Assembly: GCF_003967015.1 (NCBI RefSeq)
Contig: NZ_AP017560.1
Coordinates: forward strand, 1,116,001 to 1,180,000
Direction of reading: 5' to 3'
Length of the DNA: 64,000 nucleotides
Origin: Pseudanabaena sp. ABRG5-3
Lineage (GTDB): Bacteria > Cyanobacteriota > Cyanobacteriia > Pseudanabaenales > Pseudanabaenaceae
Shown: piece by piece, positions 44,595-54,410 of the stretch
How the letters are laid out: every line of letters begins with the position of its first letter
Position numbering within the stretch: position 1 is the stretch's first letter
Program-made: the position numbers and the translations under genes
The notes under the pieces: model-generated
What the model saw: the letters and a program-made list of their open reading frames with translations, nothing else
What the model was told of the DNA's origin: nothing
Databases searched by the model: none

Positions 44595-44858
44595 ATGATT
44601 TCTCACAACTACATTGCCGAATTAATTCGTACTGCTTTACCTAATGCCAAAGTTCAGGTTGAAGATCCTAATCATGATGGTCAACATTTTGCGGCGATCG
44701 TTGTTGCTGAACAATTTGAAGGCTTATCGATGATTAAGCAACACAAATTAGTGTACGGCGCAATTCAAGAACATCTCGATACTGGCGCAATCCATGCCCT
44801 ACAGCTAAAAACCTATAGCCTCTCTCAATGGGAAAAGATGCAGGTTCAAGTTCTCTAA
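44595..44858 (+). CDS. BolA family protein
   Basis: The 87-residue protein has the BolA/IbaG fold: SHNYIAELIRTALPNAKVQV, DGQHFAAIVVAEQFEGLSMI and QHKLVYGAIQEHLDTGAIHA. BolA proteins bind monothiol glutaredoxins through shared iron-sulfur clusters and affect iron homeostasis. The frame begins with a TTG at 44580, but the ATG at 44595 starts the conserved part. No glutaredoxin gene follows, unlike in many cyanobacteria. Confidence 0.9.
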   Translation: MISHNYIAELIRTALPNAKVQVEDPNHDGQHFAAIVVAEQFEGLSMIKQHKLVYGAIQEHLDTGAIHALQLKTYSLSQWEKMQVQVL

Positions 44859-44863
44859 AACTC

Positions 44864-44918
44864 AAAACCCAAGCTAAAGGTGGCGGTGCTTTGCGCCGCC
44901 ACCTTTAGCTTGGGTTTT
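44864..44918. repeat. Family-B palindrome after the BolA gene
   Basis: AAAACCCAAGCTAAAGGTGG pairs with its partner around a TGCTTTGCG tip. The right flank TTTTATGTCCTAAGTAAAAC is the same as at the intact element at 60520-60635, apart from one base. Confidence 0.8.
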
Positions 44919-44929
44919 ATGTCCTAAGT

Positions 44930-44972
44930 AAAACCTAAAATAGAGTTGCGCCGCAACTCTATTTTAGGTTTT
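44930..44972. repeat. Perfect 43-bp palindrome abutting the family-B element
   Basis: AAAACCTAAAATAGAGTTGCG and its complement pair around a single C. The centre equals that of the palindrome at 42844-42904. It overlaps the end region of the convergent gene at 44980. Confidence 0.75.
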
Positions 44973-44979
44973 GATCTCT

Positions 44980-45465
44980 TTAGAAATTTCCCAATCTCGA
45001 CTTAACGATTAAATCAATATTCTGCCATTCTTCAATAGATTGAGATAAGGATAGATACTTCTGCGAACCTAATTCCAACTTGTCTTCAATCTCATAGTAT
45101 AGGTTATGTTGATTTACGGATGGGTCAGTTAAAGAATACTCAACTATGGCAGTATTGAAGGCAAACCACAGGCAATAAACCAAGTAGCAATAACTATTGT
45201 TTTCCAATTTCCCTAAAGACTTTTCTATTGCTGAGGCAATTCTGGCGAACTCTTCTTCTGCCTTGGAATTAGCCAATCCAATTTCACATACCAAATCATA
45301 GTTTAGATCAGAATATTTATTTTTTGCCTTAGTCCAGAATCTATTGAAAAGATCATCGCTATTAACTTTTTTGAAGTTGTCTTTATCATTGATGATTCTA
45401 CAAATTGAGTTTGTAAGATCATCAATTGCAAAATATAAGGTATAAACTTTCGCTTGATTGTTCAT
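44980..45465 (-). CDS. Hypothetical protein
   Basis: This 161-residue hydrophilic protein is predicted to be mostly helical, with no signal peptide or membrane segment (YTLYFAIDDLTNSICRIIND, EIGLANSKAEEEFARIASAI, YCLWFAFNTAIVEYSLTDPS). I do not recognise the family. The composition is AT-rich and unlike the neighbouring core genes. It lies 16 bp downstream of the NTF2-like gene on the same strand, so the pair is probably cotranscribed. An immunity or accessory role is possible but not supported by a motif. Confidence 0.6.
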   Translation of the reverse strand: MNNQAKVYTLYFAIDDLTNSICRIINDKDNFKKVNSDDLFNRFWTKAKNKYSDLNYDLVCEIGLANSKAEEEFARIASAIEKSLGKLENNSYCYLVYCLWFAFNTAIVEYSLTDPSVNQHNLYYEIEDKLELGSQKYLSLSQSIEEWQNIDLIVKSRLGNF

Positions 45466-45481
45466 ATTTAATTGCGCCTAG

Positions 45482-45898
45482 CTACTTATGAGACTCAGGC
45501 AGTTGAACCACGTTGCCTGCGATGAGTTGCCATTGACCATTTAGCATCGCCCAAGTTCTTCCATATCGATAGTAGCCATGAAAGGATTGACCATTCATAG
45601 TTCCACTGATTTCTGCCTTAACGGTCACGGTAGCTAAATTTTCAAAAGTTTGAATAATTTGGTCTGTAAAAGTGATGCTGTGGAAGATGACTATTTTATT
45701 TCTATGCGCTTCTAAGTCGTCAGATTTTGACGCTACAGATCCATCTAAAAAAACGAACTGCAACTGATTAGAAATTAATTCATCGAGTGTATTTACATCA
45801 TTAGAGAGTTGAGCTTTGCGGATACACTCTTCCAGATCTTGAATTATTTTTTTCATGCTTATTGCGTTGTCTATGTTTTTATTTTTATTTTGACTCAT
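45482..45898 (-). CDS. NTF2-like/SnoaL (DUF4440-type) protein
   Basis: The 138-residue protein has the cone-shaped NTF2-like pattern: KKIIQDLEECIRKAQLSNDV then TLDELISNQLQFVFLDGS, VTVKAEISGTMNGQSFHGYY and a C-terminal RYGRTWAMLNGQWQLIAGNV. These folds often hold small ligands or act as enzymes; the function is unknown here. The frame is open to 46240 but overlaps hrcA; I chose ATG at complement 45896-45898. Its AT-rich composition differs from hrcA upstream. Confidence 0.75.
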   Translation of the reverse strand: MSQNKNKNIDNAISMKKIIQDLEECIRKAQLSNDVNTLDELISNQLQFVFLDGSVASKSDDLEAHRNKIVIFHSITFTDQIIQTFENLATVTVKAEISGTMNGQSFHGYYRYGRTWAMLNGQWQLIAGNVVQLPESHK

Positions 45899-46010
45899 AA
45901 TTTTTCCATATCGCATCCCCCAGCGATTAGGAGATAACTCCTCGTCGCCATCAAATTCTGCAAACACATTCAAAATAATTTTCAAGAAGGAAGAAGTAAG
46001 GCAAAAAGTT

Positions 46011-47075
46011 CTACCATTTACTAATTGCGTCAGTGAGATGCAATGCCGCGGCCTGTACTGAAGCGATCGCCCTTGTATAACCCAAACGAGTGGGACCAAG
46101 AACTCCAACTGTTCCCACAGGTTTATCATCACAGAGATAGGTACTAGAGATAAAAGTACAGTTCTGAATTGGTTCAATGGAGATTTCGGAACCGATTCTG
46201 ATACTAACTGAATTTGCAGATGGGCTAGGTTGATCAACAATCAGGGCCATCAACGAAGCGCGATCAGCTTCGAGTAACTGCACAATATTTTGTACCTGTT
46301 GCAAATTAGAAAACTCTGGCTGACGTAATAATTCCGTTAAACCACTGATAAACATTTGTCCCAAAGCTGTACGATCGCATAATTTCATCAGTTGCTGTAA
46401 AGACTGCTGCAATAACACTGCATATTGCTGAAACTGGCGATCAAGATCGTCCCATTGCAATGCGTTATTTAGGTCTGACCAGTTTTTATCCCGTAAATGC
46501 TCATTTAAAAAATTATTGAGAATATTTAATTCCCCTTCTAAAACCTCTGGCTTCGTTTCACTAGGTAAATCCATCGTCACCGAGGCAGTGTGGTAAGTGT
46601 CACTAACAGCGATCGCCATGATCTTTCGTTCATCGACCATGACTAATTGCAAATGCCTAATTCGCATTTTTTGCATATTCGGGGCAGTAATTACGGCGAT
46701 ACAACCGCTTAGGGTCGCCAAAATTTGAGCAACATCACGCATTACCCCATCAAGGCTGGACTTGCCAAGGCGATCGCTTTTGCTGGCGAGAAATTGGTGG
46801 GTACTATAGGTGAGTTCGCTGGCAGGATCGATCAGTTTATCCACATAGACACGATAGCCAGAGTCTGAGGGAACACGCCCTGCCGAAGTGTGGGGTTGAT
46901 ATAACAAACCAATGCGATCGAGCATATTCATCACATTGCGGATCGTGGCAGGGCTAATATCAAAGTCATACTCAGATACCAACGCCTTGGAGCCAACAGG
47001 TTCTGCTGTTTGAATATAGTGATCGATAGTCGCCCAAAGGACTTTTTGTTCACGATGGGTAAGTTGAGGGTTCAT
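46011..47075 (-). CDS. hrcA: Heat-inducible transcription repressor HrcA
   Basis: HrcA represses chaperone genes by binding the CIRCE operator. The 354-residue protein has the winged helix (LTHREQKVLWATIDHYIQTA, VGSKALVSEYDFDISPATIR), the NVMNMLDRIGLLYQPHTSAG block and the C-terminal GVLGPTRLGYTRAIA. I saw no CIRCE element upstream of this gene. No grpE or dnaK gene is adjacent. It is divergent from the PP2C gene. Confidence 0.95.
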   Translation of the reverse strand: MNPQLTHREQKVLWATIDHYIQTAEPVGSKALVSEYDFDISPATIRNVMNMLDRIGLLYQPHTSAGRVPSDSGYRVYVDKLIDPASELTYSTHQFLASKSDRLGKSSLDGVMRDVAQILATLSGCIAVITAPNMQKMRIRHLQLVMVDERKIMAIAVSDTYHTASVTMDLPSETKPEVLEGELNILNNFLNEHLRDKNWSDLNNALQWDDLDRQFQQYAVLLQQSLQQLMKLCDRTALGQMFISGLTELLRQPEFSNLQQVQNIVQLLEADRASLMALIVDQPSPSANSVSIRIGSEISIEPIQNCTFISSTYLCDDKPVGTVGVLGPTRLGYTRAIASVQAAALHLTDAISKW

Positions 47076-47543
47076 AGTCTGTGGTAAAGAAATAATGTTA
47101 GAAAAGTACTAAGAGGTAACTAAGAGCTAATAAATAAAGGTTTTTTGATAAAAATTGAATGTAAATTGCAAAAATAAATTAAAAAAATAAGCAGAATAAA
47201 AATAGGTATTAAACAAGTATTAAGTAAGTATTAAGTTTTTATTGTTAAGTTTAACTTCTATAACTTAAGAGTTTAACCATTACCATACCTAGATTCTCAA
47301 GAAATCCAGTGGTAAGTTGGATTGACCTTCATGCTTTGTCAATTGGCAGCACATGAAACATCGCAAAATCCACTAAAATTGTGACTTTGTTTCGCTACAA
47401 TAGCCAAATGTCTCTTGAAGAAATAGACCAAACATTTAATACTGTAGTTTCTCAGATAATATCAGTCCATACTGTTATGTCTTAGACATACGCTAGCTTC
47501 ATCTATATATTCACCATTGAGTTTGGTAAGTACTAACATCTTC
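47076..47543. other. 468-bp AT-rich gap between hrcA and the PP2C gene
   Basis: Holds the divergent promoters. A short run of direct repeats of the type GTATTAAGTAA lies at about 47205-47239, with three units spaced 11-12 bp. No hairpin elements or coding potential were seen, which is unusual for a gap of this size in the window. Confidence 0.5.
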
Positions 47544-49454
47544 ATGGAAAATCAAGAGCAAACTACGGCAGTTGAGCAGCAATATCTTTGGGCCGTCGGA
47601 CTAGATACCGAAGCATTTCCCCCTGCATCTCTACTTGGCGATCGCTACCGTGTCCTGTCCTCGCAAATTGTCGTTGATACAGATGCGTTCACACTACCTG
47701 AGTTACCCCTTGAATTTCAGACTTATGTAGTGTCTTACCTGAAGCTATCACGCTTACGCCTACATTTACCGCGTCCCTATGGTTTGCTGTTGCTAGGTGA
47801 AGAGCTAAACCTTTCAGAAATATTTTTATTAGAAAATGTCCCCATCGATCGCCAAGGCAATCTTTGTCCGACCTTAGCGGAGAGTTGGGGAAAAGCATCG
47901 GCGTTAAGGCAAATTAATCTGCTCTGGCAAGTCCTCAATCTTTGGGAACCCCTTGCCGAGCAAAATATGACGCGCACTTTGATTGAACCCAAATTGGTAA
48001 GGGTTGATGGGATGTGGGTGCGCCTGTTGGAATTGCAAGCGGATGTATCGGCGGTACATATCTCGCAATTAGGAGACATTTGGGTACAGTGGCTAGATCT
48101 GGCTAAGCCCGAAATTGCCGAACCGATCGCTGAGTTTTTCTACAGTTTGGGGCGCGGTGAATATGACGTAAATACAGCGATCGCCTATCTCGATCAGATG
48201 TCACTTAAGATAATGGAAAATCAGCCCCTCACGGTGCGGATTGCCAGTGCTACCGATGTCGGTCAACAGCGTGACCATAACGAGGATGCTTGCTATCCTG
48301 ACATTAAGCGCCAAAAGCGGACTGAACAGGCTGAGAGCCTCCGCGATCGTCTGGCGATCGTCTGTGACGGTTTGGGGGGACATGATGGCGGAGAAGTTGC
48401 AAGCTCCTTGGCAATCAAGACCCTCGAACAGCAACTGAAAACCCTGCTGCATCAAGCAGAGAATGATCCTGATTTTTCCGCCCAAGGGTTTATTGCCCAA
48501 TTAGAAATGGTGGCTCGCGTTGTCAACAATCAAATTGTGGCAATTAATGACCAACAGCAACGTCATGCCCAACAACGGATGGGGACAACTTTGGTAATGG
48601 CAGTGATGCCCCATCCCCACGGGCATCCTAGTAATGAAGTATATGTGGTGCATGTGGGCGATAGTCGTCTCTATTGCGTCAGTAAAAATAATTTACGTCA
48701 AGTCACCCTCGATGATGATGTGGCAACTCGCGAAACCACATTGGGATACAACTTTTATGCCTACTCCTCACAGCGCATTGATGGTGGAGCCTTAATTCAG
48801 GCTCTAGGAACTAGAGGTTCCGATATGCTTGTCCCAAGGGTGCAAAGATTTTTTATTGATGAAGATTGCGTGCTACTTCTCTGCTCCGATGGCTTAAGTG
48901 ACTTTGATCGGGTTGAGCAGATTTATGAAAGATATTTGCTGCCAATTTTGACCGAAGATAAACCCCTTGATCGGAGTTGTCAAGATCTCATCGATCAGGC
49001 GAATGAGCTAAATGGTCATGACAACATTACCGTAGCCCTGATGCGCTGTCGTTTTGCGCCGCCCGATCCTAATGAGGATATGGTTGAGCAGATCACCGCT
49101 TCCGATGACGAAGATGACGCAGATACTGAAGATATCTTGCCTAATCCTGATCATGCGGTGGATGCAGCAGGGGCTTTAGTGGCGACAGAACCTATTGATG
49201 CTGATAATTCGGAAACTGTCGCAGATGTTGCTGCATCTAGCACAGATGCTGGATTTGATATAGATGATATGGACTCAGCAAAAACAGAACTGGGAGTCCC
49301 AAGACAGACCAATAAAGCATTTATGATCATCTTGATTTTAGTTGCTCTATTGCTAGGTAGCGGTTTTGCGGCGCTTCAATTTCCTCAAGTAAGGGACTGG
49401 GTGCGTCAACATGTACCCACAAGCCTCAAAAAATTTGTACCGCCAAATCCCTAA
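47544..49454 (+). CDS. PP2C-family serine/threonine phosphatase with C-terminal membrane anchor
   Basis: The product is 636 residues from the ATG at 47544; the frame starts upstream at a TTG. The first 220 residues are a region I do not recognise, sharing the kinase-fold-like LLLLGEELNLSEIFLLENVP. A PP2C domain spans about 225-505: SATDVGQQRDHNEDA, VCDGLGGHDGGEVASSLA, VHVGDSRLYCV, CSDGLSDFD and GHDNITVALM, all metal aspartates present. An acidic linker leads to one membrane helix (IILILVALLLGSGFAALQF). It dephosphorylates Ser/Thr proteins at the membrane. The Nnr gene starts at the next base (TAA-ATG). Confidence 0.9.
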   Translation: MENQEQTTAVEQQYLWAVGLDTEAFPPASLLGDRYRVLSSQIVVDTDAFTLPELPLEFQTYVVSYLKLSRLRLHLPRPYGLLLLGEELNLSEIFLLENVPIDRQGNLCPTLAESWGKASALRQINLLWQVLNLWEPLAEQNMTRTLIEPKLVRVDGMWVRLLELQADVSAVHISQLGDIWVQWLDLAKPEIAEPIAEFFYSLGRGEYDVNTAIAYLDQMSLKIMENQPLTVRIASATDVGQQRDHNEDACYPDIKRQKRTEQAESLRDRLAIVCDGLGGHDGGEVASSLAIKTLEQQLKTLLHQAENDPDFSAQGFIAQLEMVARVVNNQIVAINDQQQRHAQQRMGTTLVMAVMPHPHGHPSNEVYVVHVGDSRLYCVSKNNLRQVTLDDDVATRETTLGYNFYAYSSQRIDGGALIQALGTRGSDMLVPRVQRFFIDEDCVLLLCSDGLSDFDRVEQIYERYLLPILTEDKPLDRSCQDLIDQANELNGHDNITVALMRCRFAPPDPNEDMVEQITASDDEDDADTEDILPNPDHAVDAAGALVATEPIDADNSETVADVAASSTDAGFDIDDMDSAKTELGVPRQTNKAFMIILILVALLLGSGFAALQFPQVRDWVRQHVPTSLKKFVPPNP

Positions 49455-51011
49455 ATGATCGATTGTCTCTCCTGTCAAGCGATCGCTACTTCTGCGCAGA
49501 TGCAGGCGATCGAGCAGCTTATCTTCCAAGCAGGAATGCCCGTTGCTGCTCTTATGGAGAAAGTCGCACTGCGGATTACCCAGAGATTAACGGAACTCTA
49601 TCCTGCTGAGGTTTATGGACATGTGGGTATTCTCGTGGGTTCGGGACATAATGGCGGAGATGCGCTAGTTGTCGCGAGAGAACTCCATCACCAAGGGCGA
49701 GAGGTGAGTATCTATACGCCATTTACAAAATTCAAGCCTTTAACAAGGGTACATAGTTGTTATGCCAAGAGCTTAGGAATTCCCTTTGTATCTTTAGAAT
49801 CATTACAGGAATGTGATCTCATTGTCGATGGCATCTTTGGATTTGGATTAGAACGTGATGTAGTTGGAGATGTTGCGATCGCCATTAATACAATCAATAA
49901 TTGGCAAGTCCCAATTGTCAGTATTGACCTACCATCAGGAATCCATACCGATCACGGGAGGGTAATGGGCATTGCAATTAGAGCCACGCATACCTTCTGT
50001 TTGGGATTATGGAAGCGCGGCTTACTGACAGAATTGGCAACTCCCTATATCGGCGAACTTGAAAGAATCGACTTTAATATTCCCGAACAATTTATTCGGC
50101 AAGTACTAGGTAATACACATCCACTCTGGCGCATCGATCCCCAACAAATACTTAGCGATCGCTTGCCCATTAAACGTCATCCGACTACCCATAAGTATGA
50201 AATTGGACATTTGCTTTTAGTTGTCGGTTCTCAGAAATATGGTGGAGCCGCACTTTTAGCAGCAATGGGGGCAAAGGCAACGGGACTCGGTATGTTATCG
50301 ATCGCCGTTCCGCATTCCCTCAAATCGCTGATTTTGGCACAGATTCCTGATGCCCTCGTCATTGGCTGTCCCGAAACTGAGTCTGGGGCGATCGCGGAAT
50401 TACCTGATCTTGATTTGCAGAAATATCAGACAATTGCTTGTGGTTGTGGTATCTCTCTTGAGGCAAGGCAAATTGTCCAACAGATCTTAGATAGCGATCG
50501 CCCATTAGTTCTAGATGCCGATGGCTTAAATGCTGTAGCGGCATTAAATCAGGATCAACGAATTGCTCAATTAACGAATAGAAAGAATGCAACTATTCTC
50601 ACACCGCATTGGGGAGAGTTCTGTCGCCTCTTTCCAGAATTACGCGAAGTCGAACGGATAGAAGCCTTACAAACAGCCGTAAATCTCACCCAATCAACAA
50701 TTTTACTTAAGGGCGCTAGAACTGCGATCGCCTTCCCCCATGCAACTGATTCGCAAGTATGGATCAATCCTGAAAGCACGCCTGCACTAGCTAGAGGTGG
50801 TAGTGGTGATGTGTTGGCAGGAATGATTGGCGGTTTACTAGCCCAAGGTATGGCCGCAAGTGATGTTGCGATCGCCGCTACGGTCTGGCATTCAAAAACA
50901 GCCATCTGGACTGCCCATCAGCGTACAGTTATGGGTGTCGATCCTGTTACGCTCGCGCAAAATCTATTACCATTTTTACAGCACTTTTTTAGAGCGGTTT
51001 TGATTGGATAA
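49455..51011 (+). CDS. nnr: Bifunctional NAD(P)H-hydrate epimerase / ADP-dependent dehydratase
   Basis: Nnr repairs hydrated NAD(P)H: the N-terminal domain (about 1-215) epimerises NAD(P)HX and the C-terminal domain (about 230-515) dehydrates it with ADP. The epimerase motifs VGSGHNGGDALVVARELHHQ and VDGIFGFGL are present. The dehydratase shows LDADGLNAVA, ILTPHWGEFCRLF, ILLKGARTAIA and LARGGSGDVLAGMIGGLLAQ. The 518-residue length is normal. The start codon abuts the PP2C stop, so translation is coupled. Confidence 0.95.
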   Translation: MIDCLSCQAIATSAQMQAIEQLIFQAGMPVAALMEKVALRITQRLTELYPAEVYGHVGILVGSGHNGGDALVVARELHHQGREVSIYTPFTKFKPLTRVHSCYAKSLGIPFVSLESLQECDLIVDGIFGFGLERDVVGDVAIAINTINNWQVPIVSIDLPSGIHTDHGRVMGIAIRATHTFCLGLWKRGLLTELATPYIGELERIDFNIPEQFIRQVLGNTHPLWRIDPQQILSDRLPIKRHPTTHKYEIGHLLLVVGSQKYGGAALLAAMGAKATGLGMLSIAVPHSLKSLILAQIPDALVIGCPETESGAIAELPDLDLQKYQTIACGCGISLEARQIVQQILDSDRPLVLDADGLNAVAALNQDQRIAQLTNRKNATILTPHWGEFCRLFPELREVERIEALQTAVNLTQSTILLKGARTAIAFPHATDSQVWINPESTPALARGGSGDVLAGMIGGLLAQGMAASDVAIAATVWHSKTAIWTAHQRTVMGVDPVTLAQNLLPFLQHFFRAVLIG

Positions 51012-51076
51012 TTATGCTGGAAATATTTACTTATCATTTTCCGCCATTTGCGCCATGCAAAGCACAGCGCAAATGG

Positions 51077-53620
51077 CTATTTAAATTGAGCCTTGAGTAA
51101 TAATGTGGCTTCGTGGGCAGGAACTGGACGACTGAAGAGATATCCCTGCACTGCGTCACAATGATGGGCGCGTAAAAATTCTAGCTGCTCCTTTCGCTCT
51201 ACTCCCTCAGCGATCGCACTGAGATTGAGATTATGAGCCATCGCAATAATTGCCGATGTAATGGCAGCATCATCGCTATTATGGGGAGTTTCGCGTACAA
51301 AGCTGGCATCAATTTTGACTTTACTGACGGGCAGTAATCGTAAATAGCTGAGGGAAGAATAGCCAGTCCCAAAGTCATCAATGGATACGCACATGCCCAA
51401 GGCTTGCAATTGCCGTAACATTTTGATGATGGTCGTTTGGTCTTGCATAACAAGGCTTTCGGTAATTTCCAATTCCAAATATTGTGGCTCTAAATTTGTC
51501 TCATCAAGAATTTGCATAATGCGATCGCATAAATTTGGTGATTGGAACTGTTTAACAGAAAAATTTACCGCGATCCTGATTGGGGGTAGACCCTGTTTTT
51601 GCCAAGACCGATTTTGAGCGCAAGCAGTTCGCAAAATTAATTCGCCCAACCTCACGATCAAACCATGCTCCTCCGCCGCAGGAATAAACTGATTGGGAGG
51701 AACCCAGCCCAATTCAGGATGTAGCCATCTTGCCAAAGCCTCCATGCCATCGATTTCACCCGTAGCTAGATTAATCTGGGGTTGATAAAACACTTGAAAC
51801 TCAGAGCGCTCAAAGGCTTGACGAATTCCATTCTCGATCGCTACATATTCGATTACCTTTGCGCCGATCGCATGGTTATATAGTTGATAATGGTTTCTGC
51901 CCCGCTCCTTCGCTCGGAACATTGCCGTGTCAGCATGTTTCATCAAGGTCTCATGATCCATGCCATCACTGGGATAGAGACTAATGCCGATACTTGTACC
52001 AATATAAAGAGCCATTTCTTCTACAAAAAATGGCACTTCAAAGGATTGTAAAAGCAACTGAGCAAATTGCTGAATTGACTCCACACTCTGCAAGTCAGAA
52101 ACAAAGATCATAAATTCATCGCCCCCCATCCTTGCCAAGAAAGTACTTTCAAACATGCACTCACTCAACCTTTTGGAAACTTCGATCAATAGGCGATCGC
52201 CTGCGGCATGACCCATTGTGTCATTGACTAATTTAAACCGATCAAGATCGAGAAACAATACAGCAAGTAAAGGAGGAATTAACTTAATTTCCACCTCCTG
52301 TACTTCATCAAGATAGATTTGCAGCTTTTCCGTAGCATGTTCTAGAGCCGAGGATAGACGCTCACGAAATAGAACTCGATTTGGTAAATTGGTGAGTGAA
52401 TCATGAAAGGCAAGATGTTCGATCTCCGCTTTAGCCCTTTTGCTGGCGGTAATGTCCTCAACTGTTCCTTCAAAATAGAGTAGATTACCCACGACATCAT
52501 AAACCGCATGGGCATTTTCTGAAGTCCAAATAATCGAACCATCTTTGCGATAGACTTCAGATTCAAATAATTTGACATCCTCTTGTTCTAGCAACAGCTT
52601 GACTAACTCCAGCCGACGTTGAGGATTGACATATAACTGATGCTCAATATCTGTAAGGTTTGCAATCAAATCTTCAGGAGTATCATATCCATAGATCTTC
52701 GCAAGCATGGGATTAGCAATTAAGAACTTACCATCCACTGAAGACTGAAAAATTCCTTCTACAGCATTCTCAAAAATGCTGCGATACTTAGCTTCAGCCT
52801 TTTTTAGTGCTTCTTCAGCCTGTATCTTTTGGGTAACATCATTAATCAAAATGATTTTACATTGACGATTGTTATAAATCAGTGTGTGTGATGAAATGGA
52901 TACAAAAATATGGCTACCATCTTTTTTACAGTGTCGCCATAATTCAGGTTCCGTTAAACCGATGGAGATCCTAGCATTAGCGATCGATTCCAAAAGCCTA
53001 GGAATATCTTCGGGAGGACGGATATCTTGCAAAGTCATAGAGAGAAATTCTTCTTTACTATAACCGTAGTGATTGATGGCAGCTTGATTGACGGCTAAAA
53101 ATCTCAACGTTTCGAGATCATAAATCCACATCGGATTAGGATTGTTCTCAAATAGATAGCGCGTGCGTTCGTCAGCATCCTGTAAGTTTTTAGCAGTCTG
53201 TTCCCAATCCGTTATATCTTCAAATCTATTGACAAAGTATGGCTCCTTAGTGTTATCAATAGAAAGATCTGTGCTTTGTAATACCTGCACAATTTGCCCA
53301 TCTTCACGGATGTAGCGGACATTGAGATAGCAGTGATCAATTTCCCCTGATAGTAATCTTTCCTTAAGGAAGTAGTAGGCTGATAGGTCATCGGGATGAC
53401 AGATTTCCTCGTATTTGAGTTGACAGATTTGTGAAGCCCTGTATCCTAAAAGATCGCAGAAGGACACACTTACTTCCCGAATGTGATCATCTAAATCTGT
53501 TTCAAAAATTCCAACCGTACTATTTTCAATACATTTTGCAATACGCATTAAATTCTTGAGACGCTCTTGTTTGAGAATCTCTTGATAGATTGGATTTAGA
53601 TGCTTATACCTTTCAGCCAA
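51077..53620 (-). CDS. PAS-GGDEF-EAL cyclic-di-GMP signalling protein
   Basis: The 847-residue protein has three PAS/PAC units in the first 400 residues (for example DLDDHIREVSVSFCDLLGYR and FENAVEGIFQSSVDGKFLIA). A GGDEF domain follows (about 410-580, ARMGGDEFMIF) and then an EAL domain (about 600-840, DGMEALARWLHP, DDFGTGYSSLSYL, IAEGVERKEQL). Both active-site motifs look intact, so it could make or break cyclic di-GMP. The RxxD product-inhibition site before GGDEF is not conserved. The PAS units may bind a ligand or cofactor. There is no membrane segment. It is monocistronic. Confidence 0.93.
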   Translation of the reverse strand: MAERYKHLNPIYQEILKQERLKNLMRIAKCIENSTVGIFETDLDDHIREVSVSFCDLLGYRASQICQLKYEEICHPDDLSAYYFLKERLLSGEIDHCYLNVRYIREDGQIVQVLQSTDLSIDNTKEPYFVNRFEDITDWEQTAKNLQDADERTRYLFENNPNPMWIYDLETLRFLAVNQAAINHYGYSKEEFLSMTLQDIRPPEDIPRLLESIANARISIGLTEPELWRHCKKDGSHIFVSISSHTLIYNNRQCKIILINDVTQKIQAEEALKKAEAKYRSIFENAVEGIFQSSVDGKFLIANPMLAKIYGYDTPEDLIANLTDIEHQLYVNPQRRLELVKLLLEQEDVKLFESEVYRKDGSIIWTSENAHAVYDVVGNLLYFEGTVEDITASKRAKAEIEHLAFHDSLTNLPNRVLFRERLSSALEHATEKLQIYLDEVQEVEIKLIPPLLAVLFLDLDRFKLVNDTMGHAAGDRLLIEVSKRLSECMFESTFLARMGGDEFMIFVSDLQSVESIQQFAQLLLQSFEVPFFVEEMALYIGTSIGISLYPSDGMDHETLMKHADTAMFRAKERGRNHYQLYNHAIGAKVIEYVAIENGIRQAFERSEFQVFYQPQINLATGEIDGMEALARWLHPELGWVPPNQFIPAAEEHGLIVRLGELILRTACAQNRSWQKQGLPPIRIAVNFSVKQFQSPNLCDRIMQILDETNLEPQYLELEITESLVMQDQTTIIKMLRQLQALGMCVSIDDFGTGYSSLSYLRLLPVSKVKIDASFVRETPHNSDDAAITSAIIAMAHNLNLSAIAEGVERKEQLEFLRAHHCDAVQGYLFSRPVPAHEATLLLKAQFK

Positions 53621-53658
53621 CGTGTTTCCCTTGTCGGTTAAAGTTGTAATTTTATATG

Positions 53659-54369
53659 CTAGATCATGCTTAAAGCCAAACTTACAAGCTGCTCATTTGA
53701 TAATGGCACTGGTAACTGTTGAATCTGCGCCTGATCTCTATAGGGTTTTAGTTTATTCGCGATCGCTTCAGTAATACCACCCTCGGTTAAAAAATAAGGT
53801 AATACATTAATTTTATAAATGTTTTGGGCAAGTAAATACTCAATTTGAGTCTCTATTTTTGGCTCAACCCCCCAATAGGCAGCGATCGCTTGGCTAGATC
53901 TTGCTAAGTTCTCAACCACATGATTTGCCTCAGCACGGCGACTACCGTGGGAAACTAGGATGCGAGATGGCTCTTCTTGGCTCGAGGTATCCGTATATTT
54001 CTCAAATTGCTGTAACAGTAAATCAGGAATTTGAGAATGTGTTCCTAAGTGAGCAATTGTCCGAAAGTGCAATCGATCTTGAAATTTGCTTTGGGCGATC
54101 GCTACCTCTGCGGGAATATCTTCGCTAACATGCACTCCTTGCAACAGTAACAATGGCAAGACCGCAATGGTAGAAATGCCATGAGCAATTATTTCATGGG
54201 CAAACTTTTCTAATTGCTGAGCTAGGGTAAGGGGCTGACCTTCCAGACATCCGCCGCTAATATAGAGATGGCTTTGCGATCGCGCGATGGCAACTAGATC
54301 TTGTAATCCTAACCACGAACGGGGATCGCTACTACCATGGGTTACAAAAAAAAGCGCGGTGGCGTTCAT
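53659..54369 (-). CDS. Sirohydrochlorin chelatase, CbiX/SirB type
   Basis: This 236-residue enzyme inserts a metal (iron for siroheme or cobalt for cobalamin) into sirohydrochlorin. The family's active histidines appear in FFVTHGSSDPRSWLGLQDLV and in the second half, LVSHGSRRAEANHVVENLA, showing the two-fold repeated chelatase fold. Which metal is used cannot be told from sequence. It is divergent from hflX. Confidence 0.88.
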   Translation of the reverse strand: MNATALFFVTHGSSDPRSWLGLQDLVAIARSQSHLYISGGCLEGQPLTLAQQLEKFAHEIIAHGISTIAVLPLLLLQGVHVSEDIPAEVAIAQSKFQDRLHFRTIAHLGTHSQIPDLLLQQFEKYTDTSSQEEPSRILVSHGSRRAEANHVVENLARSSQAIAAYWGVEPKIETQIEYLLAQNIYKINVLPYFLTEGGITEAIANKLKPYRDQAQIQQLPVPLSNEQLVSLALSMI

Positions 54370-54410
54370 AGACTCTTGAGTATAATTATGATATTTGCTT
54401 TAAGTACCTC

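Noticed and set aside
45899-46240. N-terminal extension of the NTF2-like gene
   Set aside because: The open frame overlaps the conserved C-terminal end of hrcA and reads unlike the family.
47076-47543. CIRCE operator upstream of hrcA
   Set aside because: TTAGCACTC and GAGTGCTAA are not present in the gap.
50567-50905. Antisense frame of 112 codons inside nnr
   Set aside because: It is a mirror of the conserved dehydratase domain; codon content follows the sense gene.
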